Below are positions 25,176 to 34,580 of a DNA stretch of 64,000 nt, piece after piece (the stretch's first letter is position 1; every line of letters starts with the position of its first letter). The notes below the pieces were generated by a model that was not told where the DNA came from, made no database searches, and saw only the letters and a list, made by a program, of their open reading frames with translations. Source of the stretch: Enterocloster aldenensis (GTDB lineage: Bacteria > Bacillota > Clostridia > Lachnospirales > Lachnospiraceae); the NCBI RefSeq assembly GCF_003434055.1, contig NZ_QVEX01000001.1, positions 559,824 through 623,823 of the forward strand. Reading direction: 5' to 3'. Made by a program: the position numbers and the translations under genes.

Positions 25176-26699
25176 TCATTCTTCTGCCACACCAAAGGAT
25201 GCCGCCATCAGGCTGGCCTGGCTGATTTCCGATTTGGACAGTTCTCCCTTGATACGCCCGGAAAATACCACCACTGCCCGGTCGGAAAGCTCCACAATCT
25301 CTTCCATATCAGAAGATATCAGCATGATTGCAACGCCCTGGGCCTTCAGTTTATGGATAATGGAATACACATCGCCTCTGGCCGCAGCGTCAATGCCGCG
25401 GGTGGGCTCATCCAGGATGACCAGCTTGGGATTGGTGGAAAGGGACCTTCCGATTACGATTTTCTGCTGGTTTCCTCCGGAAAGGCTTCCGGCTGTCTGG
25501 TCCTGGCCCGTGACCTTGATGCGGAAATCATCGATGTAGCGCTGGGCAACTTCTTTTTCCGCTTTCCTGTCCAGGAAAAACCCGCCCATCTTCTTATCCC
25601 TTAATAAGGAAGAGGTTGTGTTGGCAGCCACGTCGCTGATGCCGAACAATCCGTTCAGCCGCCTGTCCTCAGGCACGTAATTGATGCCTGCCTTCAGCAC
25701 CTCTGCCGTGGAAAGACCGGTTACATCCTTTCCGTCCAGGATTGCCTTTCCCTTCAGCACCTTATCCCTTCCGAATATGGTGGTGGCCAGCTCGGTCCGT
25801 CCTGCCCCCACCACTCCGGCCACTCCCAGCACCTCGCCGGGGTACACCTTCAGGTTCACGTCCTCAAACCCATATCCGGAATAATGCTTCAGTTCGAACA
25901 CCGGTTCCAGCCCTTCATAGTTCAGGGCCCCGGCCGTGTCCCGGCCGTCTTTTAACTCAGATTCATCCATGTTGGGAGGCAGGAGGCCCTTAACCAGCAT
26001 CTCCCTGGTAAAATCAGCAACACGACCTTTTAATGTGATGATACCGTCCCTCATGATTGCCACATGGGTGGCTATCTGGAATACCTCTGCCAGACGGTGG
26101 GTTATGTAAATGATGCCAATGCCCTTCTGCTTTAAATCCTCCACTATCTTAAAAAGGCTTTCCACTTCGTCAAATGTCAGGGCGCTGGTAGGTTCATCCA
26201 GTATCAGGACCCTGGCATTCCTCAAAAGCCCTCTCAGAAGTTCAACCAGCTGCTGCTCTGCAATGGAAAGGCTCATGGCTTTCCTGGTCAGGTCCAGGTG
26301 CCAGCCGATGTCGTCCATAATCTGAATCAGCCTTTTTCTCAGGGCACCTGTATTTTCCTTAAAGCCGATCAGCACATTCTCCTCAACCGTCATGTTGGGA
26401 AACAGCATGGGTTCCTGGGGCACCATGTAAACCCCCTTTGCAAGTATAGCCGAAGGCTTGAAGGAACTTATCTTATCCCCTGCAATCACAAGCTCCCCTT
26501 CATCGGGCTGGTAGATACCCATGATGATCTTCATCAGGGTGCTCTTTCCGGCACCGTTCCCGCCTATCAAAGCCAGCACCTCGCCCTTGCCGACATCCAG
26601 GTCAATTCCTTTTAATACTGCGTTTAAGCCAAATGTCTTAAAGACGCCGCGGGCAGAAAGCAGCATGTCTTTCGGATCACATGTTCCTGCTTGACTCAT
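25176..26699 (-). CDS. lsrA: AI-2 ABC transporter ATP-binding protein LsrA
   Basis: This 507-residue protein has two fused ABC domains, as in ribose/AI-2 importers. The N-terminal domain has a complete Walker A (GGNGAGKST, near residue 43) and Walker B (LILDEPTSAL); the C-terminal domain has the usual altered Walker A (GVVGAGRTE) and an intact SGGNQQK signature with LVILDEPTRGID. It is first in lsrACDBF and is transcribed from the consensus promoter at 26786-26814, with a putative LsrR site just downstream of the start point. Confidence 0.93.
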   Translation of the reverse strand: MSQAGTCDPKDMLLSARGVFKTFGLNAVLKGIDLDVGKGEVLALIGGNGAGKSTLMKIIMGIYQPDEGELVIAGDKISSFKPSAILAKGVYMVPQEPMLFPNMTVEENVLIGFKENTGALRKRLIQIMDDIGWHLDLTRKAMSLSIAEQQLVELLRGLLRNARVLILDEPTSALTFDEVESLFKIVEDLKQKGIGIIYITHRLAEVFQIATHVAIMRDGIITLKGRVADFTREMLVKGLLPPNMDESELKDGRDTAGALNYEGLEPVFELKHYSGYGFEDVNLKVYPGEVLGVAGVVGAGRTELATTIFGRDKVLKGKAILDGKDVTGLSTAEVLKAGINYVPEDRRLNGLFGISDVAANTTSSLLRDKKMGGFFLDRKAEKEVAQRYIDDFRIKVTGQDQTAGSLSGGNQQKIVIGRSLSTNPKLVILDEPTRGIDAAARGDVYSIIHKLKAQGVAIMLISSDMEEIVELSDRAVVVFSGRIKGELSKSEISQASLMAASFGVAEE

Positions 26700-26763
26700 G
26701 TTTACCCTCCTTAGCGCATCTGTTTTTATTGTTTTTCATAATCTTGATATTTTTGTTTGCTCA

Positions 26764-26774
26764 CAAAACATTTG
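26764..26774. promoter_or_regulatory. Putative LsrR site O1
   Basis: CAAAACATTTG occurs here, again at 27035-27045, and inverted at 27073-27083. This copy lies about 5-15 bases downstream of the predicted lsrA start point, a position suited to repression. Confidence 0.6.
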
Positions 26775-26785
26775 TAACACTTGTA

Positions 26786-26814
26786 AGTATACGGGAATGA
26801 CATAAGTTTGTCAA
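26786..26814 (-). promoter_or_regulatory. Promoter of lsrACDBF
   Basis: On the minus strand TTGACA (26809-26814) and TATACT (26786-26791) are separated by 17 bases. This strong sigma-A promoter gives a leader of about 80 bases before lsrA. Confidence 0.8.
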
Positions 26815-26976
26815 GTGGTTTTCAGCATTTTAACATGTTTTACATGTCTGGCCCCTGTTTATTTTTAGTTGTTTATACGGTTCATTTTTCTTTTTTTCTC
26901 TGTTTTTTATCGAATTAGTGCACATCAATTCCGGTTTATCCCCCTATTTCATATGTATTTCCCCCAATTTTGCATA

Positions 26977-27005
26977 TTGACATTAATGTTGCCCTTTGAT
27001 ATACT
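26977..27005 (+). promoter_or_regulatory. Promoter of lsrR-lsrK-cupin
   Basis: TTGACA (26977-26982) and TATACT (27000-27005) are separated by 17 bases. The -35 box overlaps a 10-bp palindrome ACATTAATGT. The stretch between this and the lsrA promoter (26815-26976) is AT-rich with no other feature seen. Confidence 0.8.
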
Positions 27006-27030
27006 AATGTCAAAGTTAAACATTTTATTC

Positions 27031-27083
27031 GAATCAAAACATTTGTTTCATACAATTTCTAATGTTTGATTCCAAATGTTTTG
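27031..27083. promoter_or_regulatory. Putative LsrR sites O2-O3
   Basis: GAATCAAAACATT (27031-27043) and AATGTTTGATTC (27061-27072) form an inverted repeat with one bulged base. The word CAAAACATTTG occurs at 27035-27045 and inverted at 27073-27083. The cluster lies between the lsrR promoter and its start codon, as expected for autorepression. Confidence 0.6.
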
Positions 27084-27126
27084 CTTCCTAATATAACTCA
27101 GGATACAGGAGGTGTGTACGGCCGGT

Positions 27127-28041
27127 ATGGATTATGAAGATTCCTTAATCGTTAAAACAGCCTGGTACTATTATATAGAAAACATGACCCAGCAGAAGAT
27201 TTCCGAGAAGCTTGGGATATCCCGTATGAAGGTCATTAAATTGCTGGAAAAGGCCAGACAGACAGGGGTGATCCAGTTTAAGATCTCTCCGGAGCGGAGC
27301 CAGCAGCTGATGCTTGAGCAGAAGCTTACCACCCAGTGGAACTTAAAGGATGTCTTCGTGGTCCCCACCCCGCCAAACGGCTCCAATCTCAATGAGACCA
27401 TTGCCCAGGCAGCCGCCATGTACATCGGAGACAGGCTGACGGAGAACATGTTCATCAATATGGGATACGGGGATACCCCCAGCAGGGTGCTGAACCATCT
27501 GGCCACCATTGCCGAATCCCCGATCTCCGTGGTGTCCCTCACAGGCGGGGTCAGCTATTACCTGCCCAACATCCGTTCCAACATCTTCAATGCCAAGCTT
27601 TACCTTTACCCGGCCCCACTTCTTGTGTCCTCTAAGGAGATGTGCAAAGCCATGCGTGACGAGCCGCCCATCCAGGAGATTGCAAGGATGGTCCGCCTGG
27701 CAACCATGACCGTTGTGGGAATCGGGGCCATGAACGAGGATGCAACGATCATCTCCAACGGTATTCTAAATCCCAATGATTTCCTGTACCTTTCCATGCA
27801 GGGAGCGGTGGGCGATATCCTGACCCACTTTTTTGACAGGGATGGCAGCCCCATCCACAGCGACATCGAGGAACGGCTGTTCAGCACCTCGCTAAATACT
27901 TTGAAGAGCCTGAACAATGTAATCGGCATATCCGGCGGCCCCCAGAAGGTGGAGGCCATACGGGCCGCCCTCAGGGGCAGTTATCTGGATGTGCTGATTA
28001 CGGATGAGGATACCGCGCTGCAGCTGATTGACGCGGATTGA
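27127..28041 (+). CDS. lsrR: SorC/DeoR-type regulator LsrR
   Basis: LsrR represses the lsr genes until it binds phospho-AI-2. The 304-residue protein has an N-terminal helix-turn-helix (residues about 17-50: MTQQKISEKLGISRMKVIKLLEKARQ begins it) and a SorC sugar-phosphate-binding domain containing NMGYGDTPSRVL, SLTGGVSYY and GISGGPQKVEAIRAAL. The ATG at 27127 is preferred; its AGGAGG is 14 bases away, longer than usual. A GTG at 27112 overlaps the ribosome site. It is divergent from lsrACDBF and precedes lsrK. Confidence 0.9.
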   Translation: MDYEDSLIVKTAWYYYIENMTQQKISEKLGISRMKVIKLLEKARQTGVIQFKISPERSQQLMLEQKLTTQWNLKDVFVVPTPPNGSNLNETIAQAAAMYIGDRLTENMFINMGYGDTPSRVLNHLATIAESPISVVSLTGGVSYYLPNIRSNIFNAKLYLYPAPLLVSSKEMCKAMRDEPPIQEIARMVRLATMTVVGIGAMNEDATIISNGILNPNDFLYLSMQGAVGDILTHFFDRDGSPIHSDIEERLFSTSLNTLKSLNNVIGISGGPQKVEAIRAALRGSYLDVLITDEDTALQLIDAD

Positions 28042-28082
28042 TGTAAGCGGAATATAAAAGAATTGAAAAGGAGGAGCTACAT

Positions 28083-29648
28083 ATGTCAAAGAAATACTTT
28101 CTTGCTGTTGACGCCGGCACCGGCAGCGTCCGGGCAGTCCTGTTCGACCTGGAGGGCAGCCAGATCGCATGTGTGCAACAGGAATGGGAGCATAAGGAAG
28201 ACCCCAGGTATCCGGGCAGCATGGATTTTGACTGGACATACAACTGGGAACTGACCTGCGGATGCATCAGGGGGGTTCTTAAGGAATCCGGCATTGCACC
28301 GGAAGAGATAGCGGCCATTTCCACCACCTGCATGAGGGAGGGAATCGTACTTTACGACAGGGAAGGAAATGAAATCTGGGCCTGCGCCAACGTGGATGCC
28401 AGAAGCAACGATGAAGTGGGCCGCCTGCGTGAGGCCTATCCGGGACAGGAAAAGGAACTGTATCTGGAGTCCGGACAGACCTATGCCCTGGACGCCCTTC
28501 CCCGCCTTTTATGGGTCAGGGACAAGATGCCCCAGGTCTACGAAAAGCTGGCCTATGTGGGCATGTTTAATGACTGGCTCATCTATAAGATGACCGGGGT
28601 CCTGGCCGTGGAACCCAGCAACGGCTCCACCACCGGCCTGTTCAGCCTTAAAAAGAGGGACTGGGATCCTACCATTGCCCAGCGCTGCGGGCTGCGCACC
28701 GATATTTTCCCCGAGGTACGTGAATGCGGCTCCACCGCAGGGACCGTAACCGCCCAGTGTGAGGCGCAGACCGGGCTGGCCCAGGGCACGCCTGTGATTG
28801 TGGGCGGCGGCGACGCGCAGCTGGGCTGCATCGGCGTAGGGGTGGTGAAACCGAACCAGGCAGCTGTCTTTGGCGGCAGCTTCTGGCAGTATGAGTACAA
28901 TACAGGGGACGGACACACAGACCAGGACTGCCGTGTCCGCGTCAACTGCCATGCAGTGCCAGGCGTATGGCAGTATGAGGCCCTTGCATTTAAGCCCGGC
29001 CTTGTGATGCGCTGGTTCCGGGACGGCTTCTGCCAGGCAGAGAAGGAGCTTGCCAGACTGGAGGGCACTGACCCTTATGACGTGATGAACCGGTATGCCA
29101 AGGATATACCGGCCGGATGTTACGGCATGATGTGCGCATTTTCCGATGTCATGAACTTCATCAGCTGGAAGCACGCCTCACCCACCTTTACCAATTTTGA
29201 ACTGGATCCGGCGCGTTTCTCCAAGTATACGTTCTACCGGGCCATCCTTGAGAACACCGCCCTGGTCACCAAGGGCCATCTGGACCTGGTCCGGGAAGCC
29301 ACGGGCAACCAGCCGGAGGAAATCATTTTCGCAGGAGGCGCTTCCAAGAGCCCCCTGTGGTGCCAGATCCTCTCCGATGTGCTGGGACTCCCTGTGAAGG
29401 TCCCGGTTGTCAAAGAGGCCACTGCCCTGGGCGCCGCCATCCTGGCAGGCTATGGGGTGGGCATATACGACGACATGTCAAAGGCAGCTGAAAAGCTGGT
29501 GAAATGGGACACCACCTATGTCCCTGATATGGAAAACCATAAGATTTACTGTGAAATGTACGGACAATGGCGCAAGGTTTACAAGGCTCAGCTGGATATC
29601 TGCAACCAGGATTTAACCAAGAGCATGTGGGCCGCCCCAGGATTATAG
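28083..29648 (+). CDS. lsrK: Autoinducer-2 kinase LsrK
   Basis: LsrK phosphorylates imported AI-2 (DPD), which traps it in the cell and creates the LsrR inducer. The 521-residue FGGY-family kinase begins with the phosphate loop DAGTGSVRAVLFD, has PVIVGGGDAQLGCIGVG in the middle and the ATP-site GGASKSPLWCQILSDVLG in the C-terminal domain. AAAGGAGG precedes the ATG. It is 41 bases after lsrR. The size and sequence fit LsrK better than a glycerol or xylulose kinase, and the neighbours confirm this. Confidence 0.93.
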   Translation: MSKKYFLAVDAGTGSVRAVLFDLEGSQIACVQQEWEHKEDPRYPGSMDFDWTYNWELTCGCIRGVLKESGIAPEEIAAISTTCMREGIVLYDREGNEIWACANVDARSNDEVGRLREAYPGQEKELYLESGQTYALDALPRLLWVRDKMPQVYEKLAYVGMFNDWLIYKMTGVLAVEPSNGSTTGLFSLKKRDWDPTIAQRCGLRTDIFPEVRECGSTAGTVTAQCEAQTGLAQGTPVIVGGGDAQLGCIGVGVVKPNQAAVFGGSFWQYEYNTGDGHTDQDCRVRVNCHAVPGVWQYEALAFKPGLVMRWFRDGFCQAEKELARLEGTDPYDVMNRYAKDIPAGCYGMMCAFSDVMNFISWKHASPTFTNFELDPARFSKYTFYRAILENTALVTKGHLDLVREATGNQPEEIIFAGGASKSPLWCQILSDVLGLPVKVPVVKEATALGAAILAGYGVGIYDDMSKAAEKLVKWDTTYVPDMENHKIYCEMYGQWRKVYKAQLDICNQDLTKSMWAAPGL

Positions 29649-29695
29649 AACCAAAATGACAGAACCAAGGTCATAGAATAGGAGGATATAGTAGG

Positions 29696-30046
29696 ATGTT
29701 TATAGTAAATGAAAGTGAAAAAGAGTACCGCTTTGGCAACAGCGGCCCAAAATACCTGATGAAAGGCCCAAGAATGAATTTTGCAGTGGTGCAGTTCCAG
29801 CCAGGGGAGGATTTCAAGGCGCATTACCACAATATCATGGAGGAGGATTTCTTTATTCTGGAAGGGGAAATCGATATTGTGGTTGACGGGACCGTGCATC
29901 ATTTAAAACAAGGGGATTTGATTCATATAGAACCTTCTGAAATCCACTACTGCGTCAACTCTTATGACAAGACCGTAAAAATGATATCCACCCTGGCTCC
30001 ATATCAGGAAGTGGATAAGGTGGAGATTGAGGATTATACTTATTGA
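29696..30046 (+). CDS. Cupin-domain protein in the lsr locus
   Basis: This 116-residue single-domain cupin has the two cupin motifs: motif 1 HYHNIMEEDFFILEGE (residues about 44-59, with His and Glu metal ligands) and motif 2 GDLIHIEPSEIHYCVN (about 73-88). Enterobacterial lsr operons carry lsrG, an ABM-fold isomerase of phospho-AI-2, at this functional position; no lsrG-like gene is seen here. The cupin may do that isomerisation or another step, but this is inference. It is 47 bases after lsrK and ends at a strong terminator. Confidence 0.85.
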   Translation: MFIVNESEKEYRFGNSGPKYLMKGPRMNFAVVQFQPGEDFKAHYHNIMEEDFFILEGEIDIVVDGTVHHLKQGDLIHIEPSEIHYCVNSYDKTVKMISTLAPYQEVDKVEIEDYTY

Positions 30047-30063
30047 TGGGATACCTTTTAGGG

Positions 30064-30098
30064 AAGGGCCCGGCTGTGGATATGGCCGGGCCCTTTTT
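30064..30098 (+). terminator. Intrinsic terminator after the lsrR-lsrK-cupin unit
   Basis: AAGGGCCCGGC (30064-30074) and GCCGGGCCCTT (30085-30095) form a perfect 11-bp stem followed by TTTTT. Confidence 0.88.
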
Positions 30099-30137
30099 CG
30101 CTGCTTTTATATAGCTGACTATTCTCTCCCATCCACT

Positions 30138-31070
30138 TTATATGGGAACGCACAAAACCCCCTCCCATATTGCATGCAGGGAACCAGTAGCAAGGACACT
30201 GCACCCCTTCCAAAAGTCATTCCACCGAGTCCCATACAGTCTGCAGTTATCATCCGTATTGGTAATGATTATGGTTTCAGGACTCAGGCTGTTGATAAAA
30301 TCCGGGGTAAAATAAACATGACCCTTGTCATTGCGACCATGATGGGACAACTTGATAAGCGGGACAGAACCTGTAAATCCCGCCCTTTCCATGGCCGCCT
30401 GCAGGCTGCTTTCAAATATATCCCCGCAGAACAGGGCCGCTGCCTCTGTCCCGTGATTCAGCAGCCAGACAGAACTGTCACCGTTGAGATACCTGGCTGC
30501 CCGGCTCCAGGCATCCCTGACAGTTCCCGGTCTGCATTGGCCCGCGCAAAGACAGAACTCTTCAAAAGCAGTTGTCCCATGACATAAATCCGCCGGAAAA
30601 AGCTCTCTTAATGTATAGCTTCCAAAGGAAAATACAAAGGGAGCTTCCTTTCTCCCCTCCTCTCCCAAAAGCCCCTGAAAGGCCGTATGCACCACTGTAT
30701 CCTGTCTTTTCAGATGCTTAATCAGGCGGCGGTAATCCATGACTGTCTGGCAGAATTCCCTTTCCATCCCTTCCCTTTCCAGATAATCAGAATCCAGACC
30801 CAAAGGTCCGTAGGGAAGCACTGCTTCTGTTACAGGAACAGAAAGGACCACCTGATCCAGCCAGCCCAGATGATCCCCGTGGAGATGGGTAAGAATCAGA
30901 AGGTCAATGGATGGAATTCCCAGTTTCTGCAGATAATCCATAAGAGGCGGATATTGCGTCTCCTTCCTTCCTCCGTCAATCAGAACATATCCGGGTGATG
31001 AACCTCCCTTCTGCAATTCCAGGAGAAAGCAATCCGCCTGTCCAAAAGGCAGGGACAGAAGGCGGCTCAC
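30138..31070 (-). CDS. Metallo-beta-lactamase-fold hydrolase, ComEC-MBL-like
   Basis: This 310-residue protein has the metal motif THLHGDHLG at residues 61-69 (His62, His64, Asp66, His67), an upstream GQADCFLLEL and LIDGG stretch, and a C-terminal LFCGDI and LSHHGRND, the order seen in ComEC-type and related MBL domains that cleave phosphodiesters. The GTG at 31068-31070 is taken as the start because GTGA overlaps the PHP stop codon and AGGTG precedes it; the frame's upstream ATG at 31112 would overlap 46 bases. It ends the ABC-PHP operon, so it may hydrolyse the imported compound or a breakdown product. Confidence 0.82.
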   Translation of the reverse strand: MSRLLSLPFGQADCFLLELQKGGSSPGYVLIDGGRKETQYPPLMDYLQKLGIPSIDLLILTHLHGDHLGWLDQVVLSVPVTEAVLPYGPLGLDSDYLEREGMEREFCQTVMDYRRLIKHLKRQDTVVHTAFQGLLGEEGRKEAPFVFSFGSYTLRELFPADLCHGTTAFEEFCLCAGQCRPGTVRDAWSRAARYLNGDSSVWLLNHGTEAAALFCGDIFESSLQAAMERAGFTGSVPLIKLSHHGRNDKGHVYFTPDFINSLSPETIIITNTDDNCRLYGTRWNDFWKGCSVLATGSLHAIWEGVLCVPI

Positions 31071-31780
31071 AGAACACCTACCGGTTTCAAATCCGGGGTA
31101 AGTAACATACATTTGTTCTTTAGAAGATATTCCCTGTCCTTAAGAATCCGGAGCAGGCCGTCATCCGAGCAGATTGGTCTCTCTGTGATGATTCCTGCCA
31201 GGCCTGTATCTTCAGCTCTATGGCTATCACTGCCTGCCGTTGCAATCAGGTCAGGATGTTCCATGAGTATATTCTGGGTTTTCTCATTTCCGTTATCGTG
31301 CCTCGGGCTTGTGTTGAAAGCTTCCATACCATGAAGCAGTCCTGCTGCCGCCGGTTTGCAGTTGTCCTGACGGTTTGGGTGGGCCTGGATTATCAGAAAC
31401 CGTTCCCTGTAACGGCGGTAGAAGGATTCTAAATTCATGGTAATCCATGTCTCCCCTTCGGCCCTGAAAAGTTCTTCCGATACCCCGTAAAGAAGATAAT
31501 CATTGGGATTGCCTAGGAAGCGGATTTCAATACCAAACCCCAGATAAAAATCATCCCTGCACAAATCCTTTCCTTTTTTCCATGGCATCAGAAAACTTTC
31601 TGCCCTCTCCTTCCAAGATAGCTGTTCTGTTTTTATGAAAAATTCCTGGTGGAAATGGTTGGTAAGGCAGAAGCCCTGATACCCCCGCTCCTTATACCGC
31701 TGTATCATTTCCCCAATTGTCAGCCAGCCGCAGGGGCTGACTTCCCTGCTGTGTACATGCAAATCATAACAATAAGACAT
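31067..31780 (-). CDS. PHP-domain phosphoesterase
   Basis: This 237-residue protein starts with the PHP metal motif DLHVHSREVSP (Asp6, His8, His10) and has further metal-site segments LTNHFHQEFF, IIQAHPNRQDN, EAFNTSPRHDNGNEK and the C-terminal AGSDSHRAED. PHP proteins hydrolyse histidinol phosphate, nucleotides or cyclic ribose phosphates. The size is in the range of the amidohydrolase-like PHP group, too short for DNA polymerase. It is downstream of an ABC importer and overlaps the MBL gene, suggesting both act on the same imported ligand. Confidence 0.85.
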   Translation of the reverse strand: MSYCYDLHVHSREVSPCGWLTIGEMIQRYKERGYQGFCLTNHFHQEFFIKTEQLSWKERAESFLMPWKKGKDLCRDDFYLGFGIEIRFLGNPNDYLLYGVSEELFRAEGETWITMNLESFYRRYRERFLIIQAHPNRQDNCKPAAAGLLHGMEAFNTSPRHDNGNEKTQNILMEHPDLIATAGSDSHRAEDTGLAGIITERPICSDDGLLRILKDREYLLKNKCMLLTPDLKPVGVL

Positions 31781-31813
31781 AATGCCTCTTCCTCACTTAG
31801 ATGAATCATAGTT

Positions 31814-32848
31814 TCATGCTGTTTCCAGCTTAATCCCAAAGGTCTGGCCAGGTTTTACAGGGATACGCGAATCCAGAAGCGCCTCTATTACCGTATGGTC
31901 CTCCAGCGCCAGAAGTATCTTACTGCGAAATCCCTGATATTCCGTACTCTCCACGGTTGCCAGAAGGCCTGACTGCCCTGCTTCCACCAGGTTAACCTGC
32001 TCCGGTTTCACCGGATAGCAGTCTGCCTTGTGAAATGAATGGGGAACATGTCTATTGCGGATGACCTCTCCCTTTCCGCAGATAAAGCAGTCATCCTGCC
32101 ATTTTCCCGGAATGAGATTGGTCTGTCCTACAAACTGGGCCACAAAGGGATTGGCCGGATTTGAGAATATTTCCTTTGGGGTGCCAATCTGCTGCACCAC
32201 ACCATCCTTCATGATGACAATCCTATCCGCCATCCCCATTGCCTCTGACTGGTCATGGGTAACATATAAAATGCTGCTGTGCGTCTCCCTGTGGATACGG
32301 CTGATTTCCTTACGCATCTCAATTTTCAGCTTTGCATCCAGATTGGACAGGGGTTCATCCATAAGAAGAAGCCCCGGTTTATCCGCCAGCGACCTGGCTA
32401 AAGCCACACGCTGCCTCTGGCCGCCCGAAAGCTCCGAGGGGTAGCGTCCAGCCAGATGGCCCATCCCTACCAGACAAAGCATTTCCATGGCACGCTCTTC
32501 CATGTCTTTCTTTGTCCAGGTCTTAATCCGGCTATGGCGCAGGGGAAACAATATCTGCTGAAATACGGTCATATGCGGCCACAGCGCATATGACTGGAAC
32601 ACCATGCCTATATTCCTTTGATTCGGGGAACTTCCATATCCATTTTCGGCTACCACACTCCCGTTCATGGATATGGTCCCTGCCGATGGGATGAAGAATC
32701 CCGCCAAAAGGCGCAGCAATGTGGTTTTGCCGCACCCAGATGGTCCGAGAACAGCCACAAATTCCCCTTCCCCAATATCCAGATTAACATCGTCCAAAGC
32801 GCGGTAATCGCCGAATTTCATAGAAAGATGTCTGACTGAGGTAATCAT
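31814..32848 (-). CDS. ABC importer ATP-binding protein (FbpC/PotA/PhnT type)
   Basis: This 344-residue ATPase has Walker [10 protein letters not shown] near residue 36, signature SGGQRQR and Walker [15 protein letters not shown], plus a C-terminal TOBE-like regulatory region from about residue 270. It groups with ATPases for iron(III), spermidine, thiamine or 2-aminoethylphosphonate. It overlaps the permease gene by four bases. The partner binding protein and the GntR regulator complete an importer unit. Confidence 0.92.
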   Translation of the reverse strand: MITSVRHLSMKFGDYRALDDVNLDIGEGEFVAVLGPSGCGKTTLLRLLAGFFIPSAGTISMNGSVVAENGYGSSPNQRNIGMVFQSYALWPHMTVFQQILFPLRHSRIKTWTKKDMEERAMEMLCLVGMGHLAGRYPSELSGGQRQRVALARSLADKPGLLLMDEPLSNLDAKLKIEMRKEISRIHRETHSSILYVTHDQSEAMGMADRIVIMKDGVVQQIGTPKEIFSNPANPFVAQFVGQTNLIPGKWQDDCFICGKGEVIRNRHVPHSFHKADCYPVKPEQVNLVEAGQSGLLATVESTEYQGFRSKILLALEDHTVIEALLDSRIPVKPGQTFGIKLETA

Positions 32849-34557
32849 GATTGCATACTCCTTTCATTGGTAAAACATGCTGCCCTGACCGCCGGCCGCA
32901 CCCGTACCCACTCTGCCAGCCAGCCGGAAAGCTTCAGTAAACCGAAACCAATAGCGGCCAAAAGCAGGATGACGGTTGAATAAGCCGAAGCCATATTGGT
33001 TTTTCCGGCAGAAGTAAAGTTAAATATCACAACGCCTACTGTTTCCGACCCGGCTGACCAGAGAATGGAGGAAGTGGTCAGCTCCATCAGGCTGCTGAGG
33101 AACACAAGTCCCATTCCCGATAACACCGGGGCGCTGGTCAGGGGCAGGATAATCTGTTTCCAGATAGAAGGCGCCGCGGCCCCACAGGACATGCCTGCTT
33201 CCTCCATGGCCGGGTCCAGGGTGGCAAAGGCGGAATTACACGCACGCAGGATAACCGCCGTGAAGCGGATGATATAAGCCAGCAGAAGAATCCAGATACT
33301 CCCATATATACTTATCCCAAACACAGGCTTTGCAAAGGTCAGGATCAAGCCCAGCCCAAGGATGATGCCCGGAATGGAATAAGGAAATGTGAGCAGATGC
33401 TGCAATATGCCGCAAAGCTTTGATTTCCTGCGTAAGGTCCCATAGGATACGGTAATTCCCAGCACGGCACACACAGACACAGACCCCATGGCCAGGACCA
33501 GGCTGTTTTTCAACCCGTTCAGGCACTTGCTGTTCCTGAATATTTTTTCAAAATTAGCAAGCGTAACTGTATCCGGCCGGAAGGGGACTCCCATTGCCTT
33601 TGTAAGGGATGTCATGACCAGCGTCATCAAAGGCATGATGTTAATCAGGGCCAGGATTAACAGCGCTGCGCACAGAAGCGGTATCCTAAATTTCCCCAGG
33701 CTGCATCGGACTGACATGTCCTCCTTTTCCGCCATCACCGAATGCAGTCCTCCTGTAGTCCTGCCGGAAGCCCACATCAGACCGAAGGCAATGAGGGACA
33801 GGAAGATTGCCCGTATGGCAGCAGAACCGAAGCTGTCATGGGAGAAGGAAGTGACGGCCTTGTAAATATCCGTGCTGAGGACCGTAATATTGGCCGGAAT
33901 CCCAATAAACGCAACCGTACCAAAATTATCCAGACAGGAAAGGAATATCAGCAGCATGGCATTTATCAGGATTCCTGCTGACAGCGGAAGGGTCACATGG
34001 AAGAATACAGACCATTTCCTGCAGCCGGACACAGTTGCAGCTTGTTCCAGTTCCCGGGAAATCTTCCTGAAATTGTTCAGGGCCAGAAGATATAACAAGG
34101 GATAATTACATACCCCAAATATAAGGATGATTCCCCAATGGGAATACAGCGGAAAATGGGTCAGCCTATAAATAAGGCTGCCCTGCCCAAGGGTCTGCAT
34201 CCATGCCAGGGTTATAATGTATCCCGGAATCACCAGGGGAACCAGCAGCAGGTTATGAATCAGCGGCTTGCAAGGCAGGTCCGTATAAGCAATGAGAAAT
34301 GCGAACAGAATGCCCAAAGACGCTGCCAGAAGCGTACCGCCTGTATTTACAATAATTGTATTGGCAATAACCCGGTAAAAGGACGGATCCCCTAAAAGCT
34401 GAACCAGATACGCCAGCGTAAACCTCCCATCCGGTGTTTTAAACCCATCTGAGAACAGATACACCAGCGGCCAGGTAAAAACAAAAAACAGAAGTATTCC
34501 GGCTCCCGCAGCCGGTATGGACAGACGGCGGGAACGGACAGATGACATAGATGACAT
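32845..34557 (-). CDS. ABC importer permease, two fused permease domains
   Basis: This 570-residue membrane protein has two similar six-helix binding-protein-dependent permease domains (about residues 55-255 and 345-550), with EAA loops ELEQAATVSGCRKWSVF and AMEEAGMSCGAAAPSIW. The fused layout is that of FbpB/ThiP/PhnU-PhnV-like importers. It is between the lipoprotein and ATPase genes in one operon. Substrate cannot be read from the permease. Confidence 0.9.
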   Translation of the reverse strand: MSSMSSVRSRRLSIPAAGAGILLFFVFTWPLVYLFSDGFKTPDGRFTLAYLVQLLGDPSFYRVIANTIIVNTGGTLLAASLGILFAFLIAYTDLPCKPLIHNLLLVPLVIPGYIITLAWMQTLGQGSLIYRLTHFPLYSHWGIILIFGVCNYPLLYLLALNNFRKISRELEQAATVSGCRKWSVFFHVTLPLSAGILINAMLLIFLSCLDNFGTVAFIGIPANITVLSTDIYKAVTSFSHDSFGSAAIRAIFLSLIAFGLMWASGRTTGGLHSVMAEKEDMSVRCSLGKFRIPLLCAALLILALINIMPLMTLVMTSLTKAMGVPFRPDTVTLANFEKIFRNSKCLNGLKNSLVLAMGSVSVCAVLGITVSYGTLRRKSKLCGILQHLLTFPYSIPGIILGLGLILTFAKPVFGISIYGSIWILLLAYIIRFTAVILRACNSAFATLDPAMEEAGMSCGAAAPSIWKQIILPLTSAPVLSGMGLVFLSSLMELTTSSILWSAGSETVGVVIFNFTSAGKTNMASAYSTVILLLAAIGFGLLKLSGWLAEWVRVRPAVRAACFTNERSMQS

Positions 34558-34580
34558 AGCTTACGCCTTTCTTCTTAGGG

